Source of the DNA: a virus
Virus record (IMG/VR): IMGVR_UViG_3300025674_000414
Coordinates: 1 to 23,198 of that record
Reading direction: 5' to 3' (one strand)
Length of the DNA stretch: 23,198 nucleotides
Shown: positions 22,298-23,198 of the stretch, piece after piece
Numbering within the stretch: the stretch's first letter is position 1
Layout: each line of letters begins with the position of its first letter
Notes under the pieces: generated by a model
What the model was told of the DNA's origin: nothing
What the model saw: only the letters and a program-made list of their open reading frames with translations
Databases searched by the model: none
Translations under genes and position numbers: made by a program

Positions 22298-23198
22298 ATG
22301 ACAACAGTAATACAGATAAAAAGAAGTCCTAATACTACTGCTCCATCCTCACTCAAACTTGGAGAATTAGCATATACATACGGAACAGGTACACAAGGTA
22401 ATGCTGGAGATAGACTCTTCATTGGTACAGGTGGTGTAGATTTAAACGGTGATGCTCTTTTTGAAGATGTAATTGGTGGTAAGTATTTTACTCAAAAATT
22501 AGATCACGTAGATGGCACATTAACTGCTAGTTCAGCAATTTTAGTTGACGCTAATTTAGCAATCAACACACTAAATGTAGGTAACGCATTATCAACAGGT
22601 GGTGAAATAAGATTTAACGAAGGTACAAATAATGGTACTGAGTATATAGGATTAAAAGCACCAAATGCAATTACAACATCTAAAACATTTGTTTTACCTG
22701 GTGCAGACGGTACTTCAGGACAATTTTTAAAAACAGACGGTTCAGGTAATTTATCATTTGGAACAGTTAATCAATTTATTACTTTAGCTGCTGACGCAGG
22801 ATCTCCAGATCAATATAATACTTCAGAAACTTTAACCTTTACAGGTGGTACAGGATTAGATTCAGCAGTTTCAAATAATCAAATTACATTCAACATTACT
22901 AATTCAGGTGTTGATACAACACAAATAGCTGATGACGCTGTAACAAACGCAAAACTATCTACAAACGGTGAATTAATTTTAGGTTCTTCTACTTTACAAT
23001 TAGGTACAACTACAACTGATATTGCAGGATTAACTTCTTTAGTTGTTGATGACATAACTGTTAACGGTGCTTCAATCACAACAACTGCTTCAAATTTAGA
23101 TATTAATTTAACACCACACGGAACTGGTGTTGTAAAAGTTCCAGCAGGTTATGACCAAAGAGCAGGATTTGATACTGACTCATTAGTTCCTAAATCAT
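22298..23198 (+). CDS. Tail fibre-like virion protein, 3' end outside window
   Basis: Reading from ATG 22298, 300 codons remain open to the window edge. The N-terminus MTTVIQIKRSPNTTAPSSLK, then LGELAYTYGTGTQGNAGDRL and FIGTGG, is a signature I know from large fibre or structural proteins of T4-like marine phages, and DVIGGKYFTQKLDHVDGTLT continues it. After residue 100 come Thr/Asn/Gly-rich fibre repeats (TFVLPGADGTSGQFLKTDGS; DTTQIADDAVTNAKLS; LDINLTPHGTGVVKVP). The full protein probably extends well beyond the window. It follows the 82-residue gene by six bases; no clear ribosome site is seen. Receptor-binding or whisker-like roles are possible but not shown. Confidence 0.8.
   Translation, partial: MTTVIQIKRSPNTTAPSSLKLGELAYTYGTGTQGNAGDRLFIGTGGVDLNGDALFEDVIGGKYFTQKLDHVDGTLTASSAILVDANLAINTLNVGNALSTGGEIRFNEGTNNGTEYIGLKAPNAITTSKTFVLPGADGTSGQFLKTDGSGNLSFGTVNQFITLAADAGSPDQYNTSETLTFTGGTGLDSAVSNNQITFNITNSGVDTTQIADDAVTNAKLSTNGELILGSSTLQLGTTTTDIAGLTSLVVDDITVNGASITTTASNLDINLTPHGTGVVKVPAGYDQRAGFDTDSLVPKS

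Noticed and set aside
1-23198. tRNA genes, CRISPR arrays, insertion sequences or integrase sites
   Set aside because: No cloverleaf-like sequence, repeat-spacer pattern, transposase or terminal inverted repeats were seen on reading; coding density leaves almost no room.

Overview
The window looks like about 23 kb of the late, structural part of a marine T4-like myovirus genome. The reasons are: every supported gene lies on the + strand with almost no space between genes; the DNA is AT-rich; several gaps carry the T4-type late promoter octamer TATAAATA; and the protein set includes a gp8-like baseplate wedge protein, a very large DUF4815-like tail/baseplate protein, fibre-like proteins and a small tail assembly chaperone. 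The protein styles match myophages of SAR11 (Pelagibacter) and picocyanobacteria. The host cannot be fixed from the sequence, but an AT-rich Pelagibacter-type phage or an uncultured relative fits best. I see no tRNA, integrase, transposase or CRISPR array.

Layout. Bases 1-2452 hold the end of a fibre-like protein followed by three tandem paralogues of about 200 residues. Bases 2457-12032 hold a tail chaperone, the gp8-like protein, the 2041-residue DUF4815-like protein, a small coiled-coil protein and a fibre with a conserved C-terminal domain. Late promoters sit before the chaperone gene and before the gp8-like gene. Bases 12047-21433 hold a tightly overlapping cassette that is not ordinary tail morphogenesis. 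It encodes four radical SAM proteins (three with a clear SPASM-type cysteine set, one reduced), one JmjC/cupin-like putative dioxygenase, three 2OG-Fe(II) oxygenase-like proteins, a 187-residue structural-looking protein ending in three Cys-His-x-Ser repeats, and four proteins of unknown function. Bases 21443-23198 return to small structural genes and the start of another fibre gene, again with late promoters.

The main observation is that cassette. My inference is that the phage makes a virion protein (13505-14068) whose Cys/His/Ser-rich tail is the substrate of one or more of the radical SAM enzymes, and that the oxygenases add further modifications, as in a RiPP maturation pathway but applied to a virion component. 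The tail contains three His-x-Ser tripeptides, reminiscent of the bacterial His-Xaa-Ser (Hxs) radical SAM systems, with a Cys before each His. The substrate assignment, the chemistry and the role in infection are not shown by sequence alone. Metal binding by the tail, or modification of another virion protein or a surface glycan, remain open alternatives.
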